In this document: positions 38,570 to 38,903 of the stretch, one piece after another
Position numbering within the stretch: position 1 is the stretch's first letter
How the letters are laid out: each line of letters starts with the position of its first letter
NCBI GenBank assembly: GCA_001899385.1
Contig: MOYB01000008.1
Span: 1-38,903, forward strand
DNA from: Candidatus Caenarcanum bioreactoricola
GTDB lineage: Bacteria > Cyanobacteriota > Vampirovibrionia > Caenarcaniphilales > Caenarcanaceae
Length of the DNA: 38,903 bases
Direction of reading: 5' to 3'
Notes under the pieces: model-generated
Told to the model about the DNA's origin: nothing
What the model saw: only the letters and a program-made list of their open reading frames with translations
Database searches by the model: none
Translations under genes and position numbers: made by a program

Positions 38570-38797
38570 ATGAAAATTACTAGACTATATAAAGCAAGAA
38601 GACTTTTTAGAGCAACAACTGAAGAAAGAGCTAAAGCTTTAGCTAAAATATCTGAAAAACCTTTAGAAGAGTGTTTAACAAAACTTCAAAAAGGAGATTA
38701 TAACTTCGAAGCAGATACTATAATCAAATCTTTAGAAGCTTCTATGAAAAATGCTATAGAGTTAGTTCAAAAATTTGGTTTTGCTCTTAAAAAATAG
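38570..38797 (+). CDS. Small protein, second of a paralogue pair
   Basis: A 75-residue protein with AAAGGAG before its ATG. EERAKALAKISEKPLEECLT then KLQ at about residues 17-40 matches the preceding protein in the shared motif, while the C-terminus (FEADTIIKSLEASMKNAIEL) is a different helix. Probably a tandem duplication followed by divergence. Function unknown. Confidence 0.6.
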   Translation: MKITRLYKARRLFRATTEERAKALAKISEKPLEECLTKLQKGDYNFEADTIIKSLEASMKNAIELVQKFGFALKK

Positions 38798-38817
38798 TTA
38801 GAAAAACCTTTTTTTAG

Positions 38818-38825
38818 GGTATACT
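38818..38825 (+). promoter_or_regulatory. GGTATACT promoter box at the right edge
   Basis: AGGGTATACT with TATACT at 38820-38825; TTAGAA-like -35 about 17 bases upstream. It is 27 bases before an ATG at 38853. Confidence 0.55.
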
Positions 38826-38852
38826 TAAATTTAGCGTTAACTTTTATTAATT

Positions 38853-38903
38853 ATGGTTATTACTTTTGAAGATATATTAAATTATCATGGGCAATTCTGT
38901 TGA
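38853..38903 (+). CDS. Sixteen-codon frame or leader at the window edge
   Basis: ATG 38853 gives MVITFEDILNYHGQFC and a TGA that coincides with the last three bases. The spacing to the promoter box is normal, so it may be a leader peptide. A second ATG at 38887 in another frame (MGNSV) runs out of the window and may be the start of the real next gene. Confidence 0.3.
   Translation: MVITFEDILNYHGQFC

Noticed and set aside
1-38903. Alternative genetic code (stop-codon recoding)
   Set aside because: TAA, TAG and TGA all end well-supported genes, often in overlaps with the next ATG, so the standard bacterial code fits.
1-38903. tRNA genes, CRISPR arrays, retron or reverse-transcriptase systems, toxin-antitoxin pairs
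   Set aside because: I looked for cloverleaf-like sequence, regularly spaced repeats and the relevant protein motifs by eye and saw none. A dedicated scan could find a tRNA that I missed.

Overview
The window looks like part of the genome of a tailed double-stranded DNA phage (Caudoviricetes), most likely with a podovirus-type virion. It is very AT-rich, its genes are tightly packed with many 4-11 base overlaps, and it uses the standard bacterial code with TGA as a normal stop. It carries TerL, a portal, a probable scaffold and major capsid protein, two lytic transglycosylases and several adhesin-like proteins. I see no tail sheath, tape measure, integrase, rRNA, tRNA or CRISPR array. The host cannot be named. 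The membrane-anchored, lambda R-like endolysin suggests a Gram-negative type envelope.

Layout. (1) 1-9242, minus strand: the virion block, transcribed portal > scaffold > small protein > major capsid > SLT transglycosylase > Q/P-rich protein > glycine-zipper protein, which runs off the left edge. (2) 9279-10532: a tnpB-only IS200/IS605-like element inserted upstream of the portal. (3) 10.5-13.4 kb: small genes on both strands, a basic protein, a GH16-fold adhesin and a 20-residue Gly/Lys peptide. (4) 13.4-18.4 kb, plus strand: anchored endolysin, putative TerS, TerL, then small membrane and coiled-coil proteins and a fibre-like protein, ending at a strong two-way terminator. (5) 18.4-21.5 kb, minus strand: small basic proteins, ThyX and an abundant-looking probable virion protein. 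(6) 21.6-30.9 kb, plus strand: RecA-fold (DnaB-like) ATPase, two secreted small proteins, two large fibre proteins, a candidate structured RNA, MazG and a run of unknown small genes. (7) 30946-33797: a second tnpB-only element, itself split by a G+C-richer foreign segment carrying a complete cytosine-C5 methyltransferase. (8) 33.8-38.9 kb, plus strand: small membrane proteins, a YopX-like protein, a radical SAM protein with an extra N-terminal domain, and a tandem paralogue pair.

How it works together. ThyX and MazG point to control of nucleotide pools and the RecA-fold ATPase to replication. TerS and TerL would package DNA through the portal, and the SLT protein probably helps DNA entry. Many transcription units are preceded by a sigma70-like box, usually (A/G)GGTATA(A/C)T, about 18 bases from a TTGAC(T/A)-like -35 and about 20-35 bases before the start codon. 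Hairpin-plus-T-run terminators separate several units.

Most notable: the tnpB copy split by a methyltransferase segment, with its two halves aligning as one protein; evidence that this same element interrupts a phage gene that reads in frame again when it is removed; the radical SAM fusion; a possible pseudoknotted RNA at 26.4 kb; and an inverted-repeat operator wrapped around a promoter at 17.1 kb.
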